Shown: positions 13,846 to 23,212 of the stretch, one piece after another | How the letters are laid out: every line of letters begins with the position of its first letter | Position numbering within the stretch: the first letter of the stretch is position 1 | NCBI GenBank assembly: GCA_934540955.1 | Contig: CAKTCY010000014.1 | Coordinates: 1 to 37,299, forward strand | Direction of reading: 5' to 3' | DNA from: an uncultured Faecalibacterium sp. | GTDB lineage: Bacteria; Bacillota; Clostridia; Oscillospirales; Ruminococcaceae | DNA: 37,299 nucleotides | Translations under genes and position numbers: made by a program | Notes under the pieces: generated by a model | What the model was told of the DNA's origin: nothing | The model's database searches: none | Seen by the model: the letters and a program-made list of their open reading frames with translations, nothing else

Positions 13846-15625
13846 GACCTGTCAGCAGATGAAATCCCTGTTCATCATTGAAGGACAGGTATCGGATCTG
13901 CAGGCGCTGGTCACAGACGAAAAAGTGGATCTGATCCCCATGGAGCAGTATCTGAACGATCACCTGCTGCAGGAAGGATATCAGACGATCGTTTTTTATA
14001 ACCGCATCGATGGCTTTTACAATCACTTCCCGCAGGGCGAGGAGCAGGTGCAGCAGTTCTGCACCCTTTCGGGCTGTGAGGAGCCGCGTGCTTCCATGGC
14101 GGCGGCCGTAAAGGCCGCCCGGGAGGCTGTGCACAGCCTGTCGTCCAGCGTGGCAGTGGTGTTTGACCTTGCCTCCCTGATGCTGGCCTCCCCGGCGCAG
14201 CTTACAGACGCCGATCTGGAAAATTTCGCTACCCTGCTTCTGGCCTCGCGGGAGAGCGTGACCGCACCCAGCACGAGCGCGGGCTTCTGCATGAACAAGC
14301 TTCTTCTGCTGGTGGAGCATTCGGCAGACCTGCCGGAATGGCTCTACCGCAGCAACCCGTATGCCAAGGTGCTCACGGTGCCAAAGCCTACCGGAGAGCT
14401 GCGGCTGCAATTGATCCGCACCTATGCAGAGAGCCGCTACTGGAGCAGCGGCCCGGAGCAGGAGCGCCGTCTGAAAAATCTGGCGGCGATCTCGGACGGC
14501 TTCAGTCTGCTGGAGCTGGATCGTCTGCTGGCACAGTGTCTGGACCGGGGAACGGCTCCGGAGGACTACGCGGATGCCTTCAACCTTTATCGCTACGGCC
14601 GACGGGAAAACCCATGGAGCCGCCTGACCGCCGAGGAGCTGCAGTCCCTCGGCGCACGGCTGGCGGAGGACGTGATCGGGCAGGAGCCTGCCATCAACGC
14701 GGTGGTCAACGTCATCAAGCGCTCGGTCAAGGGGCTTTCGGGCATCCAGCATTCCTCCTCCAGACGGCCGAAGGGCGTGCTGTTCTTTGCAGGCCCCACC
14801 GGCACGGGCAAAACGGAGCTGGCCAAAGCCATGGCGCGCAACCTGTTCGGCAACGAGAGCGCCCTGCTGCGCTTTGATATGAGCGAATATTCGCAGGAGC
14901 ATTCCGATCAGCGTCTGATCGGCTCCCCGCCCGGCTATGTGGGCTATCAGGCCGGCGGCGAGCTGACCAACGCGGTCAAGAACCACCCCTTCTCAGTCCT
15001 GCTGTTTGACGAGATCGAAAAGGCACATCCGTCCATCATGGACAAGTTCTTGCAGATTTTGGACGATGGCCGTCTGACCGATTCCAAGGGCGAGACCATT
15101 TATTTTTCGGAAACGATCCTCGTATTCACCAGCAATGCGGGCATCTACCGCACCCTGCCCAATGGGATGCGGCAAGCCCTCATCACGCCGGAGAACCGCT
15201 ACGAGGAGATCGAGCAGGCCGTCCGGGACGGACTGCATGAATACTTTATCGACCGGCTTGGCCGCGCGGAGACCCTGAACCGCATCGGCAACAACATCAT
15301 CGTGTTCGACTATATCCGGCCGGAGTCGGTGCCGGGCATCCTGAACAAGCAGCTCCGCAGCGTGATGCGTGCCGTGCAGGAAAACGCCCGGGTGCACATC
15401 GAACTGGAGCCGGGCAGCGCCGCATGGGAGCTGCTGGCGGAACGCGCGCTGGACGGTCTGGAGTTCGGCGGGCGCGGCATCGGCAATGTTGTGGAAAAAT
15501 ATCTGATCAACCCGCTTGCGGTCTGCCTGACGGATGAGGGCTGGACAGCGGGTCAGTCTTATACGATCGAGGAGATCGTGGAGGAAAACGGAACGGTACG
15601 GCTGGTCACTTCGCTGACCGGGTAA
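13811..15625 (+). CDS. ClpB/ClpA-like AAA+ ATPase with degenerate first module
   Basis: 604 aa from the ATG at 13811, overlapping the FHA gene. Residues 1 to about 285 look like an AAA module that has lost its Walker A; VVFDLASLML may be a Walker B remnant. Residues about 290-604 are a class 2 Clp/Hsp100 module: DVIGQEPAINAVVNVI, Walker A GPTGTGKT (K334), the RFDMSEY segment, the pore loop GSPPGYVGY, Walker B VLLFDEIEKAH (D400, E401), sensor TSNAG, and a C-terminal D2-small region with FGGRGIGN. The pore loop indicates threading of a polypeptide. It may remodel a complex or substrate of the system, as ClpV does in type VI secretion; that is an analogy. It lacks the ClpB middle domain. Confidence 0.88.
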   Translation: MTKKMAWMESLETCQQMKSLFIIEGQVSDLQALVTDEKVDLIPMEQYLNDHLLQEGYQTIVFYNRIDGFYNHFPQGEEQVQQFCTLSGCEEPRASMAAAVKAAREAVHSLSSSVAVVFDLASLMLASPAQLTDADLENFATLLLASRESVTAPSTSAGFCMNKLLLLVEHSADLPEWLYRSNPYAKVLTVPKPTGELRLQLIRTYAESRYWSSGPEQERRLKNLAAISDGFSLLELDRLLAQCLDRGTAPEDYADAFNLYRYGRRENPWSRLTAEELQSLGARLAEDVIGQEPAINAVVNVIKRSVKGLSGIQHSSSRRPKGVLFFAGPTGTGKTELAKAMARNLFGNESALLRFDMSEYSQEHSDQRLIGSPPGYVGYQAGGELTNAVKNHPFSVLLFDEIEKAHPSIMDKFLQILDDGRLTDSKGETIYFSETILVFTSNAGIYRTLPNGMRQALITPENRYEEIEQAVRDGLHEYFIDRLGRAETLNRIGNNIIVFDYIRPESVPGILNKQLRSVMRAVQENARVHIELEPGSAAWELLAERALDGLEFGGRGIGNVVEKYLINPLAVCLTDEGWTAGQSYTIEEIVEENGTVRLVTSLTG

Positions 15626-15637
15626 GGGGAATGACCC

Positions 15638-15817
15638 ATGGGAAATTACGCGACAGTGGAAGCACTGGCGGCACAAAGACGACAGCTGATGGTGCTGCGC
15701 AGCACCGGCGAGGCGGGAGAGTTTTTCCTGCCGGACTATCTGCAGGAAATTTCCGGCGCGACCAAATTTACCGATCAGCAGATCGCACAATTGCAGGCTG
15801 CTGTAGATAACAAGTAA
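15638..15817 (+). CDS. Small hypothetical protein (59 aa)
   Basis: The ATG at 15638 follows GGTAAGGGGAATG by a short gap and the frame runs to TAA at 15815. The 59-aa product starts MGNYATVEALAAQRRQL, continues with a GEAGEFFLPDYLQE segment and ends in an amphipathic helix (FTDQQIAQLQAAVDNK). No Cys, membrane segment or WXG motif is seen. The spacing (12 bp after the AAA+ gene, 18 bp before the next) and a good ribosome site support it as a real gene. It could be a small partner or substrate of the system, which is speculation. Confidence 0.55.
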   Translation: MGNYATVEALAAQRRQLMVLRSTGEAGEFFLPDYLQEISGATKFTDQQIAQLQAAVDNK

Positions 15818-15835
15818 GCGAGAGGAGCTATCATT

Positions 15836-16321
15836 ATGGGCATGAAACTGGAAAATGTACGCAAAAAGGTCGAAAACGTCAAGGAGCTGGGCGATCAGGT
15901 CAAGGAGCTTGGCAGCAATGTCGTGACCGATATCGGGCAGGTGAGAGACATTCTCGGTGAGATGCCGGAGGATGTCGATGATGATATCGTGGAGGCTATC
16001 GAGCAGGTGGATGACAGCTCTACGCAGGAAGCAACGGACAACATGAACAGCGAGGTCAAGTCCGTGCTGGAGCAGGGCGATCAGCTCAGCACGGAAACGT
16101 CGGAGGAGGCGGATGAGCAGAAAGAAAAAAGCAACGAGGCGGCAAGCCATTTTTCTGAGATCAGCGGCAACCGCTTCGGCGATTCCGGCTCTGACGCAGC
16201 CGCAACCTCCTCGGAGCTGGCAGAGGACTTTGACGAACAAAGCCAGGAATCTCAGGCGCTGGCACAGGAGGCCCGGGATCAGTTCGATGCAGATCTGGAA
16301 GAGGTCATGCGGCGCAGATAA
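15836..16321 (+). CDS. Acidic all-helical protein (161 aa), possible secreted substrate or scaffold
   Basis: 161 aa; AGAGGAGC precedes the ATG at 15836. The product is very acidic (runs such as EDVDDDIVEAIEQVDD and ETSEEADEQKEKS), has no Cys or Trp, and is predicted by eye to form long helices, with a Val/Leu heptad pattern at the N-terminus (VRKKVENVKELGDQVKELG). There is no signal peptide or membrane segment. Small, soluble helical proteins encoded beside FtsK/EssC-like motors are often type VII substrates or chaperones, but the WXG turn is missing, so this remains a suggestion. It sits between the AAA+ block and the HerA-type ATPase. Confidence 0.65.
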   Translation: MGMKLENVRKKVENVKELGDQVKELGSNVVTDIGQVRDILGEMPEDVDDDIVEAIEQVDDSSTQEATDNMNSEVKSVLEQGDQLSTETSEEADEQKEKSNEAASHFSEISGNRFGDSGSDAAATSSELAEDFDEQSQESQALAQEARDQFDADLEEVMRRR

Positions 16322-16358
16322 AGGCCTTGCGCTCTGGTAAGGGGAGGAAGCAGAAGCT

Positions 16359-19136
16359 ATGGAAGAAGCTACCGCGTGGAAGCAGGAATATTACGAACTG
16401 AAGCAGATCCCGGATCTGACCCTGAGCAAGTATTCCCAGCTGGACGAGGGCGACGTGGAAGGCGTGCTGCAGCAGCATCAGGCATTCTGGCGGCAGATGA
16501 ACCGCCGCGGGCGGCTGCTGAAGGAGGGCTACCAGCTGATCTATGAGTACGACCCGGAACGGGAGCTGGGAAAACGGCTGAGGATCTGCTTCAGAGTGGA
16601 TACCTGCAGGCCGGTATTCATGGAGGAAACGCTGCGCTCCTCTGCGATCGGTGCATACTTTGAACTGGATAAGATCGGCGGAAAGGTGTGCAAGACGGCA
16701 GAAGAGGAAGAGCGTGAAAGGAAACGCGAGGAGGATAACGCCCGCATGGTGTCCCGTCGGTACCGCTATGCCGCACACCTCATCAAAAAAGAGCGGGTGA
16801 TGCGCTCGCTGAACCGGGACGACGGGCAGCAGTTCTATATCGTGAGCAGCTGGGAGATGAACGAGACCGCCCGGCTTTACAGCATGATGAAGCTGATGAG
16901 CGCCATCAACCAGCCCTGTGTGTACTGTGTGAACATCCTGCCCACCGACCAGACGCAGGTGATGCGGCAGAATCTGGAGCAGATCCTTTCCTTCCTGCGC
17001 CGGACCACGCAGATTCGGGTGACCAAATCGGCTTCGTCCGTCAGCGCGAACGAAAAGGACGAAAACGCCAAGGATACGCTGGAGCTGTACGAGGAGCTGC
17101 TGGAAAATCTGGATACGACCCCGCACTTTCTGACGGATGTCGAGGTCCTTGCCGATGACCCCGATCTGGCACAGTACATTCTGGATGCAGCGGCCTCGGA
17201 AGCACTGAGCGAGGGCAGCCACGAGATCCGTGCATACGAGGAAAACTGCTCCCTTGCGGAGATCTCGCCGCGAGAGATCGAGTTCTTCAGCTGTGCAAGT
17301 GCGGACGCACCGGAAAAGCTCAAGCTTCTGCCGCACCTGATGCTGCTGCCGGAGCTTTCCGCCTTTGCGGTGTTCCCCACATTGTATGCGGGCGAATTTA
17401 TCGATGCCCCCAAGGAAACGCTGCCGACGCTGTATGCGAATGGTCTGACGCTGGGCAAGGATAACGAGGGCCACGAGATCCGCTTCCCGCTGAAAAACCT
17501 GTCCAAGCACGCATTCCTTGCGGGCGTGCCCGGCAGCGGCAAGACCAACAGCATGATGCACCTGATCACCTCCATGCACGTCAAGTATCAGATCCCGGTG
17601 CTGATCCTGGAGCCCGCCAAGCACGAGTACCGTGTGCTGACGGGCGTACCGGGCATGGAGGATCTGGAGCTGTTCTCTCCCAGCGCCAGCACGCCCTTCC
17701 CGTTGCACATCAATCCCTTCGAGTTCCCGGTCGGCATGACGCTGGCCGAGCACATCCGCAACCTGATCGATGTGTTCGACGGTGCCTTTACGCTGGAGCC
17801 GCCCATGCCCTTCCTGCTGGATTCCTCGGTGGAGGAGGTGTACCGGGACCACAACTGGCTCCCGGCTATGATCAACAGTCCGGGACTGGACTTTACCTAT
17901 CCGACCCTTTCCGAGCTGTACGATAAGGTGGCAGACAAGCTGGAGCACACGGATTACAGCGATGAGGTCAAGGGCAACATGAAGTCGGTGCTGCAGGTGC
18001 GCATCGGCAGCCTGCTCACCCGTGAAATGGGCGATGTGTTCAATGTGAGCCGTTCCACCCTGCCGCCGGAGGCGTGGCTGAAGCGCTCGGCGGTCATCGA
18101 GCTGGAATCCATGGGCAAGTACCCTGCCAACTTCCTGTCCCTGCTGCTGTCCACCCTTATCCGCGAAACGCTGAAGGTACAGGATTACATCAAGCTCCCG
18201 GATGAACGTCCGCGTCATGTGATGTTCTTTGAGGAGGCGCACAACCTGATCGGCCCCACCGCAGAGAAGCCTCCCGATGGCAACGCGGACACCAAAACGG
18301 CGGCTACGGCCTTTGTCGTCAAGATGCTGGCCGAGGTCCGCGCACTGGGCGAGGGCATCGTCATTGCAGACCAGCTGCCCACCGCCATGGCACCGGAGGT
18401 CATCAAGAACACCTCGCTCAAGATCGGCCTGCGCATCACGGCGCAGGATGACCGCGGCCTGCTGGGCGGCACCATGTCGGCAGATGAGGTGCAGCTGGAG
18501 CGCATGGGCGTGTTCAACCCCGGTCATGCACTGTGCAGCTATGAACCGCTGCTCAAGCCCTTTGAGGTGCAGCTCCCTAACTTTGAAGGCAAGGATAAAA
18601 AAGCCACAACGGGTGCGATCCTGAACAACCTGATCCCCAGATCGCTCTATCAGCAGGACATTTCTGAAAGTATGCTGATCCAGATCGACGGGTGGCGGAG
18701 GCGCCGCTTAAAAATCATGGAACGCTGCAGGGAAATGACGTCAACATGGGCGCAGCTGCAGGAGCTCGATGAGGAAAAAAAGGTGGAAGCCATCGGGAAG
18801 ATCCACAGGCTGAGAGATCAATGTGTCTATGAAAGCCAAAGGCTGTTTCTGGATGTCGTTGCCTATAAGAGCGCCATGAATAGAGTGCAGGAGATCCTCA
18901 AAATGATAAAGAAGAGGCTCTCGGATCAGGGAAAAACAGAGCAGTTCTACAAGGATTACGATGCGCGCTTGAAAAAATGGACGGAGCACAGCTGGGATTT
19001 GTACGCTAAAATCGAAAAACAGCTGGATGGAACCAATTTTGCTGTGACGCAGGCTGAAAAGGATGCTCTGGATGCACAGGCCAGAGCGTTCTTATCAAAA
19101 AATAATGGTGCCCAAAATGAGGAGGAACAACTATGA
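16359..19136 (+). CDS. HerA-type (DUF87) P-loop ATPase with C-terminal coiled coil
   Basis: 925 aa; GGGGAGG lies before the ATG at 16359. Residues 1 to about 350 are a helical N-terminal region. The motor domain follows: KNLSKHAFLAGVPGSGKTNS gives Walker A (G389-T396, K395), LILEPAKHEYRVL is the family's conserved strand after it, and HVMFFEEAHNLIG is Walker B (E625, E626), with GEGIVIADQLPTAM as sensor. This pattern is that of HerA/VirB4-like hexameric translocases. Residues about 760-925 are a charged coiled coil. HerA ATPases move DNA or, in secretion machines, drive substrate transfer; which applies here is unknown. The next membrane protein starts in its stop codon (ATGA), so the two may form a membrane-tethered motor. 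Confidence 0.88.
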   Translation: MEEATAWKQEYYELKQIPDLTLSKYSQLDEGDVEGVLQQHQAFWRQMNRRGRLLKEGYQLIYEYDPERELGKRLRICFRVDTCRPVFMEETLRSSAIGAYFELDKIGGKVCKTAEEEERERKREEDNARMVSRRYRYAAHLIKKERVMRSLNRDDGQQFYIVSSWEMNETARLYSMMKLMSAINQPCVYCVNILPTDQTQVMRQNLEQILSFLRRTTQIRVTKSASSVSANEKDENAKDTLELYEELLENLDTTPHFLTDVEVLADDPDLAQYILDAAASEALSEGSHEIRAYEENCSLAEISPREIEFFSCASADAPEKLKLLPHLMLLPELSAFAVFPTLYAGEFIDAPKETLPTLYANGLTLGKDNEGHEIRFPLKNLSKHAFLAGVPGSGKTNSMMHLITSMHVKYQIPVLILEPAKHEYRVLTGVPGMEDLELFSPSASTPFPLHINPFEFPVGMTLAEHIRNLIDVFDGAFTLEPPMPFLLDSSVEEVYRDHNWLPAMINSPGLDFTYPTLSELYDKVADKLEHTDYSDEVKGNMKSVLQVRIGSLLTREMGDVFNVSRSTLPPEAWLKRSAVIELESMGKYPANFLSLLLSTLIRETLKVQDYIKLPDERPRHVMFFEEAHNLIGPTAEKPPDGNADTKTAATAFVVKMLAEVRALGEGIVIADQLPTAMAPEVIKNTSLKIGLRITAQDDRGLLGGTMSADEVQLERMGVFNPGHALCSYEPLLKPFEVQLPNFEGKDKKATTGAILNNLIPRSLYQQDISESMLIQIDGWRRRRLKIMERCREMTSTWAQLQELDEEKKVEAIGKIHRLRDQCVYESQRLFLDVVAYKSAMNRVQEILKMIKKRLSDQGKTEQFYKDYDARLKKWTEHSWDLYAKIEKQLDGTNFAVTQAEKDALDAQARAFLSKNNGAQNEEEQL

Positions 19137-19543
19137 CGGATTATGAACGCGGCCCGCAGCAGCTGTGGGCAGACCCTGAAACGAAGCTGTTTACGCAGAG
19201 GGTCGCAGAGCACGGCAAGAAAGGCAGCTTTATGCCGTGGTCCCAATTCCACTGGGTCATGCTGGGCGGCGGTGCCGCCATTGGTGTGATGTTCAGCATG
19301 ATACTGGGCGGCGGCTTCTTTGAGCTGGTGGCAGGTGCCGCTGTGGGCGCGGCGCTGGGCTATTTCCTACCGATGCCGTTTAAGGAGGCGTATCGGGAAT
19401 CACTGTTCCAGTGGTTTTATCTGGCGCTGCTCTACATTATTCCCTGCGCGGTGATCTGGCTGCTGCCGCTTGCAACCGGTGCGCTGAAGATCATTCTGGT
19501 CATTGTGGTCATTCTGATCGTGCTGTCTCTGTTTGGCAGCTGA
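19133..19543 (+). CDS. Multi-pass membrane protein (136 aa)
   Basis: The ATG at 19133 overlaps the HerA stop by four bases and GGAGG lies upstream. About 35 polar N-terminal residues are followed by hydrophobic segments at roughly 38-57, 60-80, 93-112 and 115-135: WVMLGGGAAIGVMFSMILGG, then a Gly/Ala-rich helix, WFYLALLYIIPCAVIWLL, and IILVIVVILIVLSLFG. So it is probably a four-pass protein with little soluble mass. The coupling suggests it anchors or forms a channel for the HerA-type ATPase, which has no membrane segment of its own. No family recognised. The gap 19544-19648 that follows contains only a short GCCGG-CTGC-CCGGC hairpin. Confidence 0.7.
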   Translation: MTDYERGPQQLWADPETKLFTQRVAEHGKKGSFMPWSQFHWVMLGGGAAIGVMFSMILGGGFFELVAGAAVGAALGYFLPMPFKEAYRESLFQWFYLALLYIIPCAVIWLLPLATGALKIILVIVVILIVLSLFGS

Positions 19544-19648
19544 GGCACAGCGCCGGCTGCCCGGCAGGGCTGCAAGGAAGCAAAAGTATGGCTGGAGGCC
19601 CGCAACCGGGTGTCTGACAGCCCATAGATAAAAAAGGGGAGAGCTATC

Positions 19649-22600
19649 ATGAGAGAGCCGTATCAGATCGTGGCAGAATTTCCGGATGAGCTGGTCACGC
19701 TGCTGCAGGAGTATGAGGCGGAAAAGAACGCACAGAATGAGCAGCTGAAGCGGGAATTGCAGGAGCTGAGCCAAACGGAAAACGCAGAGCAGCAGCAGCT
19801 GGAAAGCTGGCACGCCGGTGCCCTGCGGGAGATCAATGACCGCGCCCAGCGGGAAAAGCGGCAGCTTGATTCCACGGCCAATGAAAAGATGGCCGAAGCG
19901 GAAAGGCGCCGGAAGAAAAGCAGCGATCAGGCGCTGGACATGGAAAACCGTCTGGAGCGGATGCGCAAGGAATTTGAGGAGCAGATCCTCAATTGCGTGC
20001 GAACCCGTGAGGGAATGGAAAATCTGGAGATCTCTACGGGCGGAGCCTTGGATATGCTGCGTGAGGAAGCAAATGATCTGCCGCCGAAGGCAGAGGATTA
20101 CACGGCACCGGTCTTTGTCCTGAAGCAGGAGGCGGATGCCGCTTATCAGAGGATCCGGCAGCAGCTTTTGGAGATGCGTGACGAGGCAGACCGGGAGTAC
20201 AATGCCCTTGCGGCACAGAACCGGTCGGAGCTGCAGGGAAAGGTGGGCGAGAACAGCGCCCACCAGCAGCAGGAGCTGAAGGAGCACGCTGCCGAATACA
20301 GCCGCCGCCAAGGCGTACAGCAGCAGACGACGGCCGAGCGCCGCGCAGAACATACGCAGGCGGCAACGGCGCGCAGAATGCAGCGGGAAGAGGCGTTCCG
20401 GCAGCGGTTCGTACAGCAGCTGGACCCGGAACAGGTGACGCAGGCATACGAAACGGTGGTTCGCAGCGAGGCACAGTACAAGGGCTATACCCCGGCAAAA
20501 CAGAATGGAAAGGGTCTGCTGTTCGGCCGCAGCCGCTGCGACCTGACCTCGTATCTGGAGGATGACGTGATCCGGGAGTGCATGGAACAGCATTTCGGGT
20601 ACGCACTGCGCCGCACGGAGAGCAGGACGTATCTGGAGCTGCCCTGCGGCACGGCCTTTACGGATAAGAATTTTTCGTCCATCATTGAATACCCGAAAAA
20701 TCTGCGCGATATCGTGGTATCCAACATGAACGCCATGACCATGCAGCTGTTCATGACCAACATGGCGGGCAAGATCCGCTTTACCTTCATCAGCCCCAGC
20801 GACGCCGGTGAGGCGTTCTCCAGCTTCATGCGCTTTGCGGATGTGGATGAGCGTCTGGTGGATACCCATGTGTGGGGAAATGCCCAGCGCATCGAGGAGC
20901 GTCTGGACGTGCTGCTGGACCGTGCCCAGACCATCAATCAGGATTATCTGCGTGGGCAGTATAAGAACATTCTGGAGTACAATCAGGCTGCCGGTAAGAA
21001 CGCCGAGCCGCTGCAGTTCCTGATGGTGGTGGATTTCCCCCGCGGCTTTACGCAGACTGCGCTGGAAAAGCTGGAAAACATCATGAGCAACGGCCCCAAA
21101 AACGGCATTTATACCATTCTTGCCGGTGAGGTGGATGAGGTTGCGGGAGCAAGCGATGCAAATGATCCGCGCTACAATGCGGTCCTGAGCCGTATCGTGC
21201 AAAAGCTGAGCTGCTACCGCTTTGAGAACGGAACGCTGTACGTCCCGCCGCGTCCGTCCGGCAAGCTCCCTGCCGGGCAGCCCCATGCAATGCCGAAGCT
21301 CCAGTACCTGCCGCTGCAGCTGCCGGAGAACCGCGTAGAGCTGGATGATGCCATCGAAACGATGAAAAAAGCGGTGTACAATGCAGACCGTGTGACCATT
21401 ACCTACGATGACGTGATGAGCGGACTGACCCGGCAGCCGGATCGCTGGTTCCGCTATTCGGACGAAAAGGGGATCTCTGTACCGTTTGCCCTGTCCGGTG
21501 CAAACAAGGTGCTGTCGCTGGAGCTGGCGGCGGATGCCCTCAGCTCCAGATACCACACGCTGGTCACCGGCATGATCGGCTCCGGCAAGAGCACCCTGCT
21601 GCATACCCTCATCATGGGTCTGCTGATGAAGTACAGCCCCGAGGATGTGCAGATCTATCTGATGGACTTCAAGGACGGTGTGGAGTTCAAGATCTACACC
21701 GAGTACGAGCTGCAGAACTTCCGTGCCATCTCCATTGATACCGAACCGGAGTTTGGCCTTGCGGTGCTGAAAAAGATCGAAGCGGAGATGCAGAGCCGCA
21801 ACAATATCTTCAAGCAGGATGGCTGCCGTGATCTGGAGGGCTACCGTCAGAGGATGGCAGAGGCGGGCGATCCGCACCACGGGATGCCGCGCACCATCCT
21901 CATCATCGACGAATTTCAGGAGGCCTTTGGCAGGAGCGATGACCCGGTCATGAGCGAGGCCGCAGAGATCATCAAGCGTCTGACGCTGGTCGGCCGCGCT
22001 CCCGCCATCTACCTCATCATGGCAACACAGGATATCAAGAATGCGGCAGCCCTGCCGGAAACGGTGTACAACCAGTTCGAGACCCGTATTGCACTGAAGA
22101 GCAGCCCGGATTCTGCGCGCATCGTTCTGCCGGACAACCCCATGGCAGACCAGCTTATCAATCTGGACAAGGGCGTGGCGATCTTCAACGCTTCGGCGGG
22201 CAACAAGGATCACAACGTGCAGTGCCGCATCGCCTTCTGCAACGAGAACGAGCAGCGTGCGCTGCTGGAGCAGATCGCCCAAAAGCAGGCTGCCGCCGGC
22301 TTCCGGGTGGCAGGGGGCACCCGGCTGCTGCTGTCCAGCATTCAGGATGACCGTGCGAATCCCCTCAGCTGCTTTGAGGACAAGGGCGAGATCGATCAGA
22401 ACGATACCAGTCTGGGCTATCGTCTGTTTGTGGGCGAGCCGCTCAGTCTGGAAAACAACTTCCACCCGCAGCTGTTCAGCCGTAAGGGTAAGAACCTGCT
22501 GCTGACCGGAAACGACCAGCAGCGTGCACGCATTACGACGGCCTTTATCATGGGCAGTCTGCTGTATGAGCTGCTGCGCCAGCAGGACATGAGCGATGGG

Positions 22601-23176
22601 CCGGCCATCACCCTGTTCGACCTGTCCTCCGAGGCACCGCAGGACGATATGTTCGGGCAGCTGGTCCGCGGCCTGCCGGAAAAGCTCCGCGTCTACCATG
22701 CAGGGGACGTACTGGAAGGCCTTGACGTGCTGGAAAAGGAACTGCCCGCCGGACGGCGTCAGTTCGTGGTGTTCTTTGGCCTGAACCGTGCCCGCCGTCT
22801 GCTCATCCAGCCGGATGCTTATACACAGGCACCGCGGGAGCGGTTCGTTTCCCTGCTGCAGCGCGGCCCGGAAAACAACATGAACTTTATCGTCTGGGCC
22901 AACAGCACAGAGAACCTTTTGAGCCTGTACAAGGACGCGCTGCCCTGCTTTGAGCAGCGTCTGGTCAGCGGCATCCCGGCAGAGCAATTTACGGAGCTGA
23001 CCTATGCGGAAGCTCCGTCGAACATGAAGCCGAAGAACGCGGTCTATTTTGATATGGACAGCGCAGAGAACCCGAAGATCCGCCTGTACGACCAGCCTAC
23101 CGACAGCTGGGTGCGGCAGTTCGTCAGCCGCCTGCAGGACGCCATCCGCGCTACGCCGAAGGACAGCCTGTGGTAA
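19649..23176 (+). CDS. Triple-domain FtsK/SpoIIIE-type ATPase, EssC/EccC-like (copy 2)
   Basis: 1175 aa; AAGGGGAG precedes the ATG at 19649. It has the same architecture as the ATPase at 4470: a charged N-terminal coiled coil (about 1-310), a P-loop-less module 1, an intact module 2 with Walker A GMIGSGKST (K647) and Walker B D754/E755, and module 3 with a broken loop (TGNDQQRARITT). Module 2 is identical in DNA to copy 1, module 1 is close, and the N-terminal coiled coil and module 3 are well diverged. The ends are thus specialised, perhaps for different partners or substrates, while the engine is kept the same. The two copies may form a mixed ring or serve alternative complexes. No membrane segments. 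Confidence 0.85.
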   Translation: MREPYQIVAEFPDELVTLLQEYEAEKNAQNEQLKRELQELSQTENAEQQQLESWHAGALREINDRAQREKRQLDSTANEKMAEAERRRKKSSDQALDMENRLERMRKEFEEQILNCVRTREGMENLEISTGGALDMLREEANDLPPKAEDYTAPVFVLKQEADAAYQRIRQQLLEMRDEADREYNALAAQNRSELQGKVGENSAHQQQELKEHAAEYSRRQGVQQQTTAERRAEHTQAATARRMQREEAFRQRFVQQLDPEQVTQAYETVVRSEAQYKGYTPAKQNGKGLLFGRSRCDLTSYLEDDVIRECMEQHFGYALRRTESRTYLELPCGTAFTDKNFSSIIEYPKNLRDIVVSNMNAMTMQLFMTNMAGKIRFTFISPSDAGEAFSSFMRFADVDERLVDTHVWGNAQRIEERLDVLLDRAQTINQDYLRGQYKNILEYNQAAGKNAEPLQFLMVVDFPRGFTQTALEKLENIMSNGPKNGIYTILAGEVDEVAGASDANDPRYNAVLSRIVQKLSCYRFENGTLYVPPRPSGKLPAGQPHAMPKLQYLPLQLPENRVELDDAIETMKKAVYNADRVTITYDDVMSGLTRQPDRWFRYSDEKGISVPFALSGANKVLSLELAADALSSRYHTLVTGMIGSGKSTLLHTLIMGLLMKYSPEDVQIYLMDFKDGVEFKIYTEYELQNFRAISIDTEPEFGLAVLKKIEAEMQSRNNIFKQDGCRDLEGYRQRMAEAGDPHHGMPRTILIIDEFQEAFGRSDDPVMSEAAEIIKRLTLVGRAPAIYLIMATQDIKNAAALPETVYNQFETRIALKSSPDSARIVLPDNPMADQLINLDKGVAIFNASAGNKDHNVQCRIAFCNENEQRALLEQIAQKQAAAGFRVAGGTRLLLSSIQDDRANPLSCFEDKGEIDQNDTSLGYRLFVGEPLSLENNFHPQLFSRKGKNLLLTGNDQQRARITTAFIMGSLLYELLRQQDMSDGPAITLFDLSSEAPQDDMFGQLVRGLPEKLRVYHAGDVLEGLDVLEKELPAGRRQFVVFFGLNRARRLLIQPDAYTQAPRERFVSLLQRGPENNMNFIVWANSTENLLSLYKDALPCFEQRLVSGIPAEQFTELTYAEAPSNMKPKNAVYFDMDSAENPKIRLYDQPTDSWVRQFVSRLQDAIRATPKDSLW
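21479..22347 (+). repeat. 869-bp direct repeat, copy 2 (ATPase motor domain)
   Basis: This matches 6330-7198 base for base by eye. The first mismatches are immediately before the GTACCG at 21479 and at the T at 22348, where copy 1 has C. It lies 15 kb from copy 1 in the same orientation, so recombination between the copies could delete everything between them. Confidence 0.85.
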
Positions 23177-23212
23177 GCAGACCGGGCGGCAACACCGGAG
23201 GAGAAAAGCAAT

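Noticed and set aside
16359..19136. Conjugative VirB4/TraG ATPase
   Set aside because: No relaxase, pilus or mating-channel genes are nearby, and the motif set fits the HerA/DUF87 group better. The locus also lies outside the element that ends at 2993.
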